40,414 nucleotides of DNA from CAZGSG01 sp964528095 (lineage in GTDB: Bacteria > Bacteroidota > Bacteroidia > Chitinophagales > Chitinophagaceae), in contig CAZGSG010000013.1 in assembly GCA_964528095.1 (NCBI GenBank), positions 1-40,414 on the forward strand, read 5' to 3'. Below the pieces are notes generated by a model. It was given only the letters and a program-made list of their open reading frames with translations, did not search any database and was not told the DNA's origin. A program made the translations under genes and the position numbers. Numbering within the stretch: the stretch's first letter is position 1; every line of letters starts with the position of its first letter. Below are positions 40,201 through 40,414 of this stretch, piece by piece.

Positions 40201-40414
40201 AAGGTTCCATCAGCCGGAAAATATACAATCCGGTTCAGGGTATCAACCACTGCTGCAGCGAAGATCAGGGTGGGTCATGGCAGTATAACTTACAAATTGA
40301 TCGATATCCCCTCTACAGGTGGGCAATGGCAAACAATTTCGGATACACTTACCCTGCCCGCGCTTAGCTATACAGGCATCCATGCCGTATCCGGTTCGTT
40401 TAAATTTAACTGGT
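37297..40414 (+). CDS. Modular glycoside hydrolase family 16 enzyme, 3' end beyond the window
   Basis: Open from an ATG at 37297 to the window edge: at least 1039 residues. A signal peptide (ILLVCLCILACTGILNAQ) is followed by a carbohydrate-binding-like jelly roll (about 25-165), a linker, and the GH16 catalytic domain (about 287-530) with the active site GEVDILE (nucleophile Glu408, acid/base Glu413, assisting Asp410), FWLMPVSNAYGYWPKSG and VDYVRVYQ. Next come a bacterial Ig-like (Big) domain (533-613), a CBM6-like domain (619-746, RIEAEDFDNSN), two more Big domains (748-833, 836-918) and a second CBM6-like domain cut by the edge. GH16 enzymes cleave beta-1,3/1,4-glucans and related galactans, so laminarin-type beta-glucan is the best guess. 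It is the depolymerase of this locus. Confidence 0.92.
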   Translation, partial: MRKIILLVCLCILACTGILNAQHLLIDDMEGNGPASGNWIYNAGTNATGSVVFNAANPAASTINPSTHVAKFTKDTTCSLYMAAAVTLSHPLDLSAGATFRMKVYSNVKEDVMFKLQPGTDYTQAVFQTYRIQHINQWEEAVFTFPGITNRTDLNRIAIQFIDGRKANGILYFDEIQAPNPTSLQFTTLNIPMGSENGTSIEVKLFGDIFKPTLNLANWSPSLLPPGVSIAGLSRVNDTIAHLSLAGNSSVNYSRTVFNLTVNGTELQSPTIIPYTVRGSVIFDGNPNWTMIYNDEFDTDGLPDPAKWSIDARPKGWINNEQQVYTGASRDNARVRNGNLVITGKKDFPTGDPNAPWSSARVVSLGKMEFLYGKAEMRAKLPRARGSWPAFWLMPVSNAYGYWPKSGEVDILEHVGNNFGKAMCAIHVENKNWTNGGNLGGNRIMPDVDTVYHTYGLEWSPDSLRFTHDGIGFYTYVNPKTDWKDWPFDKPFFMIMNIAIGGGMGGAITDTDWPDSMQVDYVRVYQKGLGTPVLDSIEITPADVSVLPGKKQQFTAKILDQNGHVMRALTPTWSITGAGNTINSSGLATIQVSGVVTATATMDTTTLSGSTYFNVRPTNYKAIPSRIEAEDFDNSNTCCTENTADTSGILNVSYIGDGTWLEYDINVPDSAAYRIRFRVAANNASSVQIKDDTTVLSTVQIPPTGGWQTWKTVVSAPIVFGPGQKTIRLTSSSSGWNFNWLQFVPAAAHTVDSMVVQPDSARIKVAENIQLRAIGLDQDNNFIMLSPAPVWSVSGNIGQVSADGVFTSDTAGVYIVRANSGVFSDSTSVRVLGTPVLSTIVIRPDTLVIPVGASQQFTAKGFDQYNTPVPLVDPITWSVTGSGNTINNTGLFNAGATPGTYTLTATTGAVTGTLSLQTGYTCTVNYRYEAESASSKAAGLTAITTNDVDGAQHFENVNSGKWFAYSALKVPSAGKYTIRFRVSTTAAAKIRVGHGSITYKLIDIPSTGGQWQTISDTLTLPALSYTGIHAVSGSFKFNW

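Noticed and set aside
1..40414. tRNA, rRNA, CRISPR array, intact transposase or integrase
   Set aside because: None was seen: no cloverleaf-like segment, no regularly spaced repeats and no recombinase motif in any long frame.

Overview
The window looks like chromosomal DNA of a member of the Bacteroidota, most likely the Chitinophagaceae or a close relative. The evidence is a SusC/SusD pair preceded by a FecI-type sigma factor and a FecR anti-sigma factor, a remnant of a type IX secretion sorting domain, a LytTR regulator, DUF1343, DUF885 and DUF3347 proteins, A-rich leaders in place of strong Shine-Dalgarno sites, and -7 boxes close to TAnnTTTG. The genus is inference from gene content only; there is no rRNA or other marker.

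Layout. (1) 1-8.9 kb is a loosely packed, mixed region. It holds the tail of an unidentified gene, a DUF3606 protein, two hypothetical genes, a NamZ-type exo-muramidase (DUF1343), a DUF885 metallopeptidase-like protein, a methyltransferase and a lipoprotein. It also has three copies of a degenerate repeat with terminal inverted repeats, and a cluster of three gene tails cut from their genes (methyltransferase, LytTR, T9SS sorting domain). (2) 9.1-19.5 kb is a copper-handling island, all on the minus strand. It encodes a multicopper oxidase fused to a possible outer-membrane barrel, DUF3347 and HMBD proteins, two small HMA proteins, the Cu+ ATPase CopA, a ferredoxin-type reductase, a chimeric efflux-gene relic, and two AraC regulators whose N-termini look like HMA metal-binding domains. 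(3) 19.6-21.0 kb holds debris and a LytTR regulator. (4) 21.1-28.0 kb is a plus-strand run of acetate kinase, phosphoketolase, an MgtA-type ATPase and a VIT-family transporter. (5) 28.4 kb to the end is a polysaccharide utilisation locus: sigma/anti-sigma pair, SusC with an STN domain, SusD, an FAD-dependent oxidoreductase, and a large modular GH16 enzyme that runs off the window.

How the parts fit. In the copper island, three minus-strand transcription units (oxidase; HMA-HMBD-DUF3347; copA-HMA-araC) share a near-identical 27-bp site at 11441-11467, 13402-13428 and 18880-18906. In each case it lies exactly the same distance from a CAAYTTTG -7 box. The natural candidates to bind it are the two AraC proteins with a CxxC motif. 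This putative copper-sensing AraC regulon is the best candidate here for an undescribed system. In the PUL, the STN domain of SusC should signal through FecR to the sigma factor, and the GH16 enzyme suggests a beta-glucan or related substrate. Acetate kinase and phosphoketolase overlap by 4 bp and together would turn xylulose-5-P or fructose-6-P into acetate and ATP.

All calls were made by eye from the sequence; no database search was run.
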